The notes beneath the pieces were generated by a model, which did no database searches, was not told the DNA's origin, and saw only the letters and a program-made list of their open reading frames with translations. A stretch of DNA of 64,000 nt from Streptomyces sp. NBC_00523 (GTDB taxonomy: Bacteria; Actinomycetota; Actinomycetes; Streptomycetales; Streptomycetaceae): assembly GCF_036346615.1 (NCBI RefSeq), contig NZ_CP107836.1, forward strand, positions 1,984,001 to 2,048,000. The letters run 5' to 3'. This document shows, in pieces, positions 7,478-15,928 of this stretch. The number at the start of each line of letters is the position of its first letter. Positions within the stretch are counted from its first letter, which is position 1. The translations under genes were made by a program, and so were the position numbers.

Positions 7478-9289
7478 ATGACCGTCGAGGAGTCCGGGCG
7501 GGGTACCGTCCGCAGGGCCGGCACACCACGCTCACGGCGCGGCGCCGCGTTCGCCATCTGGTACCTGCGCGTGGTGTCGTTCCTCAACTTCCTCAGCGCG
7601 GTCTGGGTCACCTTCGGCCAGGACCTGCGCCGCCACAACACGGACGACTACTTCACCCCCTATCTGCTCACGGCGGGCTTCTCCTCGGGGGTGGTGGCGC
7701 TCTTCCTGGCCGTGACGATGCGCCGCCGCAAGCGGGCCGCGTGGATCGCCAACCTGGCGCTCAGCGGGCTGACGCTGGTGCTGTCGGCCGCCCTGATCGT
7801 CTTCCCGGAGGTCCGCCGCTATCCGCAGAACTGGATCTCGCTGACGCTGTCCGCGGGCTTCGTGCTTTCGCTGGTGCTCGGCAGGCGCGAGTTCTACGCG
7901 AAGGGCGACCGGTCCAATCCGAAGCTGGCCGCGCTGGTGGCGGCCGGCGGGCTGCTGGTCACCTCGCTGATCGCGGCGGGCCTGGTCACGGTCACCAACA
8001 CCGCGCACGACGAGTACCGCTCGACGTTCCTGGACCGCTGGGCGTACGGGGCGCTGCGGCTGGTGTCCGTCGCCGCGTCCGATTCGCGGTTCCCCGGGAT
8101 CACCGCACCGGGCTGGGTCAACGTCTCCATCAACATCCTGTCCACGCTGCTGCTGGTCGCGGTCGTCTGGGCCGCCTTCCGCTCCCGCCGGGCCGTCGAC
8201 CCGATCACCGCGGAGGACGAGGAGGCGCTGCGGGCGCTGCTCGACAAGCACGGCGAGCGGGACTCGCTGGGCTACTTCGCGCTGCGCCGCGAGAAGAGCG
8301 CGGTGTGGTCGCCGACCCGGAAGGCGGCCGTCGCCTACCGGGTGGTCGGCGGGGTGTCGCTGGCGTCCGGCGACCCGATCGGCGATCCGGAGGCCTGGCC
8401 GGGGGCGATCGAGCCGTGGCTGGCCGAGGCCCGCGAACACGGCTGGATCCCGGCGGTGATGGGCGCGGGCGAGGAGGCCGGCACGGTCTACGCCCGGCAC
8501 GGCCTGGACGCCCTGGAACTGGGCGACGAGGCGATCGTGGAGACGGCCGACTTCACCCTGGAGGGCCGCGCGATGCGGACCGTGCGCCAGGCGTACAACC
8601 GGGTGCGGCGGGCCGGTTACGCGGTGACGGTGCGCCGGCACGCGGAGATCCCGGAGGCCGAGATGGCCGAGCTGGTGCGCCGGGCGGACGACTGGCGCGA
8701 CGGGGCGACGGAGCGCGGTTTCTCGATGGCGCTGGGCCGGCTCGGCGACCCGGCCGACGGGCAGTGCGTGATGCTGGAGTGCCGTGACGCCCCGTCCGAT
8801 GACGGCGCCCCGGGCGAGCTGCGGGCCCTGCTGAGCTTCGTGCCGTGGGGCCCGAACGGCCTCTCGCTGGACCTGATGCGGCGTGACCGGGACTCCGAGA
8901 ACGGGCTGATGGAGTTCATGGTGATCGAACTCCTGCAGCGGGCCGGGAAGCTGGGCGTGACGCAGGTGTCGCTGAACTTCGCGATGTTCCGCTCGGTCTT
9001 CGAGCGCGGTTCGCGGCTGGGCGCCGGTCCGGTGCTCCGGATGTGGCGGTCGCTGCTCAGCTTCTTCTCGCGGTGGTGGCAGATCGAGTCGCTGTACCGG
9101 GCCAACGCGAAGTACCGCCCGATCTGGGAGCCCCGGTTCCTGCTCTTCGAGAAGAGCGCGGACCTGCTGCGCATCGGCGTCGCGGCCGGCCGCGCGGAAG
9201 GCTTCCTGGAGGCGCCGGGCCTGCCCAAGTGGCTGCACCGTTCGCGGCTGGCCCGGGGCCGCGGCGTACCGCCCGGACCGCGTGGATGA
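7478..9289 (+). CDS. MprF-like phosphatidylglycerol lysyltransferase-domain membrane protein
   Basis: A 603-residue protein with two parts. The N-terminal ~230 residues hold about six membrane helices. The cytoplasmic C-terminal ~370 residues are a DUF2156/LPG-synthase-type acyltransferase fold (AVWSPTRKAAVAYRVVGG; LSFVPWGPNGLSLDLMRRD; LGVTQVSLNFAMF). In the family this domain transfers an amino acid from aminoacyl-tRNA to phosphatidylglycerol, altering surface charge and resistance to cationic peptides; the specificity here is unknown. ATG 7478 is chosen over ATG 7463 because GGGAGAGG (7465-7472) then gives proper spacing. It overlaps the next gene by ATGA, so the two are translationally coupled. 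Confidence 0.82.
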   Translation: MTVEESGRGTVRRAGTPRSRRGAAFAIWYLRVVSFLNFLSAVWVTFGQDLRRHNTDDYFTPYLLTAGFSSGVVALFLAVTMRRRKRAAWIANLALSGLTLVLSAALIVFPEVRRYPQNWISLTLSAGFVLSLVLGRREFYAKGDRSNPKLAALVAAGGLLVTSLIAAGLVTVTNTAHDEYRSTFLDRWAYGALRLVSVAASDSRFPGITAPGWVNVSINILSTLLLVAVVWAAFRSRRAVDPITAEDEEALRALLDKHGERDSLGYFALRREKSAVWSPTRKAAVAYRVVGGVSLASGDPIGDPEAWPGAIEPWLAEAREHGWIPAVMGAGEEAGTVYARHGLDALELGDEAIVETADFTLEGRAMRTVRQAYNRVRRAGYAVTVRRHAEIPEAEMAELVRRADDWRDGATERGFSMALGRLGDPADGQCVMLECRDAPSDDGAPGELRALLSFVPWGPNGLSLDLMRRDRDSENGLMEFMVIELLQRAGKLGVTQVSLNFAMFRSVFERGSRLGAGPVLRMWRSLLSFFSRWWQIESLYRANAKYRPIWEPRFLLFEKSADLLRIGVAAGRAEGFLEAPGLPKWLHRSRLARGRGVPPGPRG

Positions 9290-10011
9290 GAGCCGTACGC
9301 GCCCTGCGCCGGGCGGCCCACCGGGAGTGGGGCCCGCTCTGGTCGGCCGTACGGGCACCGCTCGCCGCCCGCGGTCCGCGGGCCGTGCCCCTGACCCTGG
9401 CCTCGGTGGCCCTGACCGGGCTGCTCCAGGTCGTGCAGAACCGGTCCTGGGGCTACGGCCCGGTGCAGGCGCTGGGCGCGGTCCGGGCCGACGATCCGCT
9501 CTGGGCGGCCCTGCTGCGTACCCCGTTGTCGCTGTTCGTACCCGCGCTGGACCTGCCGGTGTGGGGCGCGCTGGCGCAGATGCTGGTGGTGTTCGGGGCG
9601 GCGGAGATCTGCCTCGGCCGGTGGCGGACGCTGCTGATCGCGTACGCGGCGACCCTGGCCGGGACGATGTACGCGCGGATCGGCATCGCGGCCGGGCCGG
9701 ACGCCTTCCTCGGGCTGCCCGGGTCCGACGCGCGGATCGTGGACACCGGGCCCTCGGCGGCGGTCGTCGCACTGGCGGTCTGCGTCTGCTGCGCGTACCG
9801 GGCGCGGGTCACCGGGGCGGTGGTGATCGTCGCGATGGTGGCCGAGGCCCTGCTGAAGGACAACCTGGCGGGCCGGGAACACCTGGCGGCCATCGCGGCG
9901 GCGCTCGCCCTGTGCGCGGCCCGGGCGCTGCGCGGACGGCGACGGCGGGACCGTCAGGGCTTGGAGGGCGGGAGGGGGGCCCGGTCCGGGGCCCCGCCGA
10001 TCAGGTCCTGA
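9286..10011 (+). CDS. rhomboid-like integral membrane protein, likely catalytically degenerate
   Basis: A 241-residue protein with about six membrane helices. Helix 4 has GPSAAVVALAV (about residue 155), resembling the rhomboid GxSG serine motif but with the following Gly replaced by Ala. A His in the last helix (GREHLAAIAAA) is placed like the rhomboid catalytic His. This matches rhomboid-like proteins of actinobacteria, whose protease activity is unproven. The start ATG overlaps the MprF-like stop (ATGA), which implies a joint function. The C-terminal 58 nt overlap the convergent gene at 9954. The rhomboid call is moderate; membrane localisation is clear. Confidence 0.65.
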   Translation: MRAVRALRRAAHREWGPLWSAVRAPLAARGPRAVPLTLASVALTGLLQVVQNRSWGYGPVQALGAVRADDPLWAALLRTPLSLFVPALDLPVWGALAQMLVVFGAAEICLGRWRTLLIAYAATLAGTMYARIGIAAGPDAFLGLPGSDARIVDTGPSAAVVALAVCVCCAYRARVTGAVVIVAMVAEALLKDNLAGREHLAAIAAALALCAARALRGRRRRDRQGLEGGRGARSGAPPIRS

Positions 10012-10715
10012 AACCTGCGGCGCGGGCCGACCCAGCGCACGTCGTGGTGGTAGGCCCGCAGCACCGCACGGGAGCGGGCCCGGTGCCGGTTGCGGTAGAA
10101 CCGGCGCGCCCACAGCGAGGTCGGCCGGGCCAGCCGGATCGCGCCGACGAGGGCCACGAACGGGACCAGCGTGCCGACCACCGCCATCCGCGCCTTGCCC
10201 TTGAAGAGGGTGATCAGCACGAAGCAGAAGTTGACGACGACAGTGAGCACGGCCCCGAGCCGGCCCTGCTGCTGATCGTCGCTCAGGTCGTTGACGCCCA
10301 GCGGGGAGAACCCGCCGAGCACCAGCAGCACCAGGGCCGCCGTGAGCACGACGACCTCCACGCTCCGGCGCCCCTCCTCGGTCCAGTACACGTCGTCCAG
10401 GTAGAGGATCAGAGCGAACTCGTCCAGCACCAGGCCCGCGCCGACGCCGAAGACGACCGCGCAGACCCCGGCGGTGACCCCGTGCCGCCCGCTCGCCACC
10501 GCACCGAATCCGCCGACCACGCTCAGCACCACCCCGGGCACCACGTGGTGGATGTGGACCCCGCCGGGCGTGATGTTGCGGAACGGCCCCTTGCCGGCCC
10601 GGATCATCCGGGTGATGAGCCGGGTGATCGCGAACGTCAGCACGAAGGCGGTCAGGGCCAGGAGCAGGGGCAGCTTGCCCGGCTCCACGAAGTTCTGATT
10701 GAGCCAGTGACCCAT
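9954..10715 (-). CDS. multi-pass membrane protein of unknown function
   Basis: A 253-residue protein with about seven hydrophobic helices. A cytoplasmic basic C-terminus (FYRNRHRARSRA) follows. The conserved-looking GGVHIHHVVPG (about residues 45-55) and YLDDVYW motifs contain His and Asp residues inside or next to helices, which could bind a metal or cofactor, but I do not recognise the family. ATG 10715 is chosen with GGGAG 8 nt upstream; a GTG five codons earlier overlaps that site. It is convergent with the rhomboid-like gene, sharing 58 nt, and divergent from cobS. Confidence 0.65.
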   Translation of the reverse strand: MGHWLNQNFVEPGKLPLLLALTAFVLTFAITRLITRMIRAGKGPFRNITPGGVHIHHVVPGVVLSVVGGFGAVASGRHGVTAGVCAVVFGVGAGLVLDEFALILYLDDVYWTEEGRRSVEVVVLTAALVLLVLGGFSPLGVNDLSDDQQQGRLGAVLTVVVNFCFVLITLFKGKARMAVVGTLVPFVALVGAIRLARPTSLWARRFYRNRHRARSRAVLRAYHHDVRWVGPRRRFQDLIGGAPDRAPLPPSKP

Positions 10716-10802
10716 GCCACGCACTCCCACTCGTCCGCTTGTGCCCCGTTATGCGGCATTCGGTCAATCTAGCGGCCGTCCTCACCGATTAGCCTGCGCG
10801 CC

Positions 10803-11582
10803 GTGACCTCCCTGAACAGCCACGGCCTGCGTTTCGCCTTCGGCACCCTGACCGTGCTCCCCGTCCGCGTCACCCGCTGGGACCGGGAGACCGCCCGGGC
10901 CGGGATGCTGTGCGCGCCCCTGGCCGGGCTGGCCGTCGGCGTTTTCGCGGCGGTCCCGGGCGCCCTGCTGCTGTGGGGCGGGGCGGGCCCGCTGCTCGCC
11001 GCGGTCGCCTCGGCCGCCGTGCCCGCGGCGCTCACCCGGGGCCTCCATCTGGACGGGCTCGCGGACACCGCCGACGGCCTGGGCAGCGGCAAGCCGGCCG
11101 AGGACGCGCTGCGGATCATGAAGCAGTCGGACATCGGCCCGTTCGGCGTGATCACCCTGCTCTTCGTGCTGCTGGCCCAGGTGGCGGCCCTTCAGCGGCT
11201 GTACGCGGAGGGCTGGGCGCAGGGCGCGGTGGCGGCCGTCGCCTCCGCCGTCGTCGCCCGGCTCGCGCTCACCCTGGCCTCCCGGCGCGGCGTCCCGGCG
11301 GCCCGCCCGGAGGGCCTGGGCGCGGCCGTCGCCGGTACGGTCCCGGCGGCCGGTGCCTGGGCGGTCGGGCTCGTGGTGGTGGCGGGGTGCGCGGGGGCGG
11401 GGGCGCTGCTGGGCGGGTACGGGGCGCTGCGGTACGCCCTGGCCGCCGTGGCCGCGCCGGTGGCGGCCGGGCTGCTGCTGCGCCACTGCGTGCGGCGGTT
11501 CGGCGGGGTGACCGGGGACGTGTTCGGGGCGCTGGCGGAGACGGCGGCGACGGTGGCGCTGGTGGGCCTGGCGCTGGGCTGA
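10803..11582 (+). CDS. cobS: adenosylcobinamide-GDP ribazoletransferase (cobalamin synthase)
   Basis: A 259-residue integral membrane enzyme with about seven helices. The hallmark RGLHLDGLADTADGLGSG (about residues 80-97) holds the Asp residues that bind Mg-substrate. It joins alpha-ribazole(-phosphate) to adenosylcobinamide-GDP, the last major step of the nucleotide loop. It is separated from cobU-cobT by the MprF-like block but on the same strand. The GTG start has no Shine-Dalgarno; TAGCCT at 10789-10794 is a -10-like box 8 nt upstream, so leaderless translation is plausible. It is convergent with the GH114 gene. Confidence 0.93.
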   Translation: MTSLNSHGLRFAFGTLTVLPVRVTRWDRETARAGMLCAPLAGLAVGVFAAVPGALLLWGGAGPLLAAVASAAVPAALTRGLHLDGLADTADGLGSGKPAEDALRIMKQSDIGPFGVITLLFVLLAQVAALQRLYAEGWAQGAVAAVASAVVARLALTLASRRGVPAARPEGLGAAVAGTVPAAGAWAVGLVVVAGCAGAGALLGGYGALRYALAAVAAPVAAGLLLRHCVRRFGGVTGDVFGALAETAATVALVGLALG

Positions 11583-11591
11583 GGCGGCCCG

Positions 11592-12449
11592 TCAGCCCCG
11601 CGCGCAGGTCTCCCGCCCGGCGTCCAGCTCGTACTCCTTGCGCAGCGAACTGAGCCGCAGCTTCCGGGACTGCGCGCAGAACTCCGCCGCCGGCAGCTCG
11701 TACTCCACGTGGAAGACCGCCTTGCCCGCCTTCACGAACGGGGTCAGCTCCTCGCACTCCTCGTACTGCGCGCACTGCTCGTTGACCGCGAAGTCGAAGT
11801 CCCCGACCAGCTCGGGGATCTGCGGGAGGTCGTTCTTGAGGCCGACGGACATGCCGTGGCGGTGGACCACGCGGGCGATCAGGCGGTTGTAGCGCAGCTG
11901 GTCGGCGGCGGTCAGCGGGAAGCCGCTCTTGTTGCGGTAGCCGTCCATGTTGTCCGGTTCGACCGCGTCGAAGCCCTTCTTCGCGCACATCGCGATCCGG
12001 GTCTCCATCAGCGGTTCCAGGACCTCGGTGCGCCGGATGTCGAGCCAGCGCTCGCCCTTCCAGCCGTTGCCCTTGCCGAGGACGGCGGTGGGGAAGCGGG
12101 CCGCGTCCGGGCGGAAGTCCTCCCAGGCGCCGGTGGACAGGTAGCAGATGACCTTGCGGCCCTTGCGGTGCAGCTCGGCGACCTGGGCCGCCGTCCGGTC
12201 GAAGCCGTCGATGTCGTACACCGGGGCGTCCACCGAGGTGTCGAGCTTCCCCGACAGCTGCCACTGCCAGTCCGTGCCGGGCTCCGGCTGCCAGCGCGCC
12301 TGCGAGGGCCGCGCGGCGGCGGTCTCCTTCCCCGCCGGGGCCCTGTCCGGCTCCGAGGAGCAGCCCGTCAGCGTCGTGAGCAGCATCAGTGCGGTGACGG
12401 CGAGAGCGCCGCGCGCCCCGCTCGTCCGTGCGGCCGTCCGGTCGCGCAT
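11592..12449 (-). CDS. GH114 family endo-alpha-1,4-polygalactosaminidase-like lipoprotein
   Basis: A 285-residue exported protein. Residues 1-28 form a signal peptide ending in the lipobox LLTTLTGC. The mature part shows GH114 landmarks: WQWQLSG, APVYDIDGFD, KGRKVICYLSTGAWEDFRPD, AVEPDNMDGY and VGLKNDLPQI, the usual TIM-barrel of this family. Its acidic residues (DIDGFD and EPDN) are the likely catalytic pair. The family cleaves galactosaminogalactan-type polymers. It probably works on cell-surface or fungal polysaccharide; the substrate is not proven. It is convergent with cobS and divergent from pepA. Confidence 0.85.
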   Translation of the reverse strand: MRDRTAARTSGARGALAVTALMLLTTLTGCSSEPDRAPAGKETAAARPSQARWQPEPGTDWQWQLSGKLDTSVDAPVYDIDGFDRTAAQVAELHRKGRKVICYLSTGAWEDFRPDAARFPTAVLGKGNGWKGERWLDIRRTEVLEPLMETRIAMCAKKGFDAVEPDNMDGYRNKSGFPLTAADQLRYNRLIARVVHRHGMSVGLKNDLPQIPELVGDFDFAVNEQCAQYEECEELTPFVKAGKAVFHVEYELPAAEFCAQSRKLRLSSLRKEYELDAGRETCARG

Positions 12450-12596
12450 CGTTCCCCCAGGTCCGCCGGGACGATCTTCCCGGGAGCACCACCGTAACGA
12501 CGGCCGCGCGCCTCGTACGCACCGCCTACGGCCCGCCGCCGTGAGCGGGCAGCAAAGGCGCGCGTAGGCTCATTCCCGGCACATTGCGGCCGCGTC

Positions 12597-12602
12597 TACG
12601 AT
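12597..12602 (+). promoter_or_regulatory. -10-like box upstream of pepA
   Basis: TACGAT 66 nt before the pepA GTG matches the Streptomyces housekeeping -10 (TANNNT). No clear -35 is seen, so support is weak. Confidence 0.3.
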
Positions 12603-12668
12603 GCGCCGGGCACGGTCGGCCCACCCACTCGACCGAAAAGAACTCAACGGAAGCGAGATTTCACCACC

Positions 12669-14222
12669 GTGACTGCTCTCACTCTCAGCACTGCCGGTGC
12701 GGCGACGCTGCGCGCCGACGCCCTCGTCGTGGGCGTCGCCAAGGGCGCTGGATCCAAGCCTGGGGACCTGGTCCTCGCACCGGGCGCCGAGGCCGTGGAC
12801 AAGGCGTTCGGCGGCAAGCTCGCCGCCGTCCTGGCGACCCTGGGCGCCTCGGGTGCCGAGGGCGAGCTGACGAAGGTCCCCGCCCCCGAGGGCCTGAAGG
12901 TCCCCGTCGTCATCGCGGCCGGCCTCGGCAAGGCCCCGGAGAAGGACGGCTCGTACGACGCCGAGACGCTGCGCCGCGCCGCCGGTGCCGCCGCCCGCTC
13001 GCTGGCCGGTTCGAAGAAGGCCGGCTTCGCGCTGCCCGTCGGCTCCGTCGAGGACGCCGAGGCCATCGCGGAGGGCGCCCTGCTCGGCGCGTACGCCTTC
13101 ACCGCCTACCAGGCCGGTGAGAACAAGCTGGCCCCCAAGGACGCGAAGCCCGCCGGCGCCAAGCAGGCGCTGGCCGAGGTCGCCGTGCTCGGTGCCAAGC
13201 CCCGCGACAAGGCGTTCAAGGCCGCCGCGGAGCGCGCGATCGCCCTCGCCGAGGAGATCAACCGCGCCCGCGACCTGGTCAACACCCCGCCCAACGACCT
13301 GTACCCCGAGTCCTTCGCCGCCGTGGCCACCGCCGCCGGCAAGGAGCACGGCATCAAGGTGCAGGTGCTGGACGAGAAGGCGCTCGTCAAGGGCGGCTAC
13401 GGCGGCATCCTGGGCGTCGGCCAGGGCGCGGAGCGCGGCCCGCGCCTGGTGAAGCTCGCCTACACGCACCCGAAGGCGGAGAAGACCCTGGCCCTCGTCG
13501 GCAAGGGCATCACCTACGACTCGGGCGGCATCTCGCTGAAGCCGGCCGGTCACAACGAGACGATGAAGTGCGACATGGCCGGCGCCGCCGCCGTGTTCGC
13601 GACCGTCGTCTCGGCCGCCCGTCTGGGCCTGCGCGTCAACGTCACCGCGTGGCTGGCGCTCGCCGAGAACATGCCGTCGGGCAGCGCCACCCGCCCGGGT
13701 GACGTCCTGCGCATGTACAGCGGCAAGACCGTCGAGGTCCTGAACACCGACGCCGAGGGCCGCCTCGTCATGGCCGACGCGCTGACCCGCGCCTCGGAGG
13801 AGAACCCGGACGCGATCGTGGACGTGGCGACCCTGACCGGCGCGATGGTGCTGGCGCTCGGCAACCGCACCTTCGGCATCATGTCCAACGACGACGCCTT
13901 CCGTACCTCGATCCACGAGATCGCGGACGAGGTCGGCGAGGCCTCCTGGCCGATGCCGCTCCCGGCGGACCTGCGCAAGGGCATGGACTCCTCGACCGCC
14001 GACATCGCCAACATGGGCGAGCGGATGGGCGGCGGCCTGGTGGCCGGCCTGTTCCTGAAGGAGTTCGTGGGCGAGGGCATCGCCTGGGCGCACCTGGACA
14101 TCGCGGGCCCCGCCTTCCACGAGGGCGCCCCGTACGGCTACACGCCCAAGGGCGGCACCGGCTCGGCCGTCCGCACGCTGGTGAAGCTGGCGGAGCGCAC
14201 CGCCGCCGGCGACCTCGGCTGA
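12669..14222 (+). CDS. pepA: leucyl aminopeptidase (M17)
   Basis: A 517-residue M17 zinc aminopeptidase. The family signature NTDAEGRL is at residues 359-366 and the metal/catalytic stretch GKGITYDSGGISLKPA at about 278-293, both intact. The N-terminal ~170 residues are the less conserved macro-domain-like regulatory half. It removes N-terminal residues from peptides in the cytoplasm and normally forms a hexamer. The long, regular GTG-started frame has very strong G/C third-position bias, typical of a highly expressed gene. A hairpin terminator follows, so it is probably monocistronic. Confidence 0.96.
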   Translation: MTALTLSTAGAATLRADALVVGVAKGAGSKPGDLVLAPGAEAVDKAFGGKLAAVLATLGASGAEGELTKVPAPEGLKVPVVIAAGLGKAPEKDGSYDAETLRRAAGAAARSLAGSKKAGFALPVGSVEDAEAIAEGALLGAYAFTAYQAGENKLAPKDAKPAGAKQALAEVAVLGAKPRDKAFKAAAERAIALAEEINRARDLVNTPPNDLYPESFAAVATAAGKEHGIKVQVLDEKALVKGGYGGILGVGQGAERGPRLVKLAYTHPKAEKTLALVGKGITYDSGGISLKPAGHNETMKCDMAGAAAVFATVVSAARLGLRVNVTAWLALAENMPSGSATRPGDVLRMYSGKTVEVLNTDAEGRLVMADALTRASEENPDAIVDVATLTGAMVLALGNRTFGIMSNDDAFRTSIHEIADEVGEASWPMPLPADLRKGMDSSTADIANMGERMGGGLVAGLFLKEFVGEGIAWAHLDIAGPAFHEGAPYGYTPKGGTGSAVRTLVKLAERTAAGDLG

Positions 14223-14242
14223 CCCGGCCGCGGCACCCCCCG

Positions 14243-14272
14243 TACGGCCCCGGGCATACGTCCGGGGCCGTA
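14243..14272 (+). terminator. hairpin after pepA
   Basis: Perfect 11-bp arms TACGGCCCCGG (14243-14253) and its complement (14262-14272) with an 8-nt loop, 20 nt past the pepA stop. Confidence 0.6.
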
Positions 14273-14478
14273 GGTGTTCCCCACCGGGACGGACGATCGA
14301 CCGTCCCGGACACGGGCCCCGCGTCCCGCCCACCGTCAACAAGTGCGAAGATGGGTTCTCGGCAGGACAGGGCCCCCACCACAGGGCCGAAGACAAAGCG
14401 GCCGCACACCAGCCGACCGGCCGGTAGCACCCCGAGGACGGGGCCCGGCGTACGGCGCACATGCATGGAGGACGTGAC

Positions 14479-15867
14479 GTGGCGAACGACGCCAGCACCG
14501 TTTTCGACCTAGTGATCCTCGGCGGTGGCAGCGGCGGGTACGCCGCGGCCCTGCGCGGAGCGCAGCTGGGCCTGGACGTCGCTCTGATCGAGAAGGGCAA
14601 GGTCGGCGGCACCTGCCTGCACAACGGCTGCATCCCCACGAAGGCGCTGCTGCACGCCGGCGAGATCGCGGACCAGGCCCGCGAGTCCGCCCAGTTCGGC
14701 GTCAAGGCCACCTTCGAGGGCATCGACATGGCGGCCGTCCACAAGTACAAGGACGACGTGATCTCCGGCCTGTACAAGGGCCTCCAGGGACTCGTCGCCT
14801 CCCGCAAGGTGCACTACATCGAGGGTGAGGGCCGGCTCTCCTCCCCCACCTCGGTGGACGTGAACGGCCAGCGCATCCAGGGCCGCCACGTGCTCCTGGC
14901 GACCGGCTCCGTGCCGAAGTCGCTGCCGGGCCTGGAGATCGACGGCAACCGCATCATCTCCTCGGACCACGCGCTGAAGCTGGACCGCGTCCCGAAGTCC
15001 GCGATCGTGCTGGGCGGCGGCGTCATCGGCGTCGAGTTCGCCTCGGCGTGGACCTCCTTCGGCACCGACGTGACGATCATCGAGGGCCTGAAGCACCTCG
15101 TCCCGGTCGAGGACGAGAACAGCTCGAAGCTTCTTGAGCGCGCCTTCCGCAAGCGCGGCATCAAGTTCAACCTCGGCACGTTCTTCCAGAGCGCCGAGTA
15201 CACGCAGGACGGCGTCCGCGTGACCCTCGCCGACGGCAAGACCTTCGAGGCGGAGGTGCTGCTGGTCGCGATCGGCCGCGGCCCGGTCTCGCAGGGCCTC
15301 GGTTACGAGGAGGCCGGGGTCAACATGGACCGCGGCTACGTCCTGGTCGACGAGTACATGCGCACCAACGTGGAGACGATCTCCGCCGTGGGCGACCTGG
15401 TCCCGACGCTCCAGCTGGCGCACGTCGGCTTCGCCGAGGGCATCCTCGTCGCGGAGCGGCTGGCCGGTCTCAAGACCGTCCCGATCGACTACGACGGCGT
15501 CCCCCGGGTCACGTACTGCCACCCCGAGGTCGCCTCCGTCGGCATCACCGAGGCCAAGGCCAAGGAGCTCTACGGCGCGGACAAGGTCGTCGCGCTGAAG
15601 TACAACCTCGCGGGCAACGGCAAGAGCAAGATCCTCAAGACCGCGGGCGAGATCAAGCTCGTCCAGGTCAAGGACGGTGCCGTGGTCGGCGTCCACATGG
15701 TCGGTGACCGTATGGGCGAGCAGGTCGGCGAAGCCCAGCTGATCTACAACTGGGAAGCGCTGCCGGCCGAGGTCGCCCAGCTCATCCACGCCCACCCGAC
15801 CCAGAGCGAGGCGCTCGGCGAGGCCCACCTGGCCCTGGCCGGCAAGCCCCTGCACTCCCACGACTGA
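14479..15867 (+). CDS. lpd: dihydrolipoyl dehydrogenase (E3)
   Basis: A 462-residue flavoprotein disulfide reductase. The FAD site LVILGGGSGGYAAALRG starts near residue 10. The redox pair is Cys46/Cys51 (GGTCLHNGCIPTK). The NAD site is IVLGGGVIGVEFA (about 177), and the C-terminal HAHPTQSEALGE holds the His-Glu dyad. It re-oxidises dihydrolipoyl groups of 2-oxoacid dehydrogenases and the glycine cleavage system. GTG 14479 is chosen because GGAGG lies 7 nt upstream; an ATG six codons earlier lacks a site. It is followed 61 nt later by the E2 gene, so the two probably share a message. Confidence 0.97.
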   Translation: MANDASTVFDLVILGGGSGGYAAALRGAQLGLDVALIEKGKVGGTCLHNGCIPTKALLHAGEIADQARESAQFGVKATFEGIDMAAVHKYKDDVISGLYKGLQGLVASRKVHYIEGEGRLSSPTSVDVNGQRIQGRHVLLATGSVPKSLPGLEIDGNRIISSDHALKLDRVPKSAIVLGGGVIGVEFASAWTSFGTDVTIIEGLKHLVPVEDENSSKLLERAFRKRGIKFNLGTFFQSAEYTQDGVRVTLADGKTFEAEVLLVAIGRGPVSQGLGYEEAGVNMDRGYVLVDEYMRTNVETISAVGDLVPTLQLAHVGFAEGILVAERLAGLKTVPIDYDGVPRVTYCHPEVASVGITEAKAKELYGADKVVALKYNLAGNGKSKILKTAGEIKLVQVKDGAVVGVHMVGDRMGEQVGEAQLIYNWEALPAEVAQLIHAHPTQSEALGEAHLALAGKPLHSHD

Positions 15868-15928
15868 TCCAGTCGACCGGGCGCGACGACCGACCACTTC
15901 CGCATTTTCGTAAGGAGCAACTGAAACC

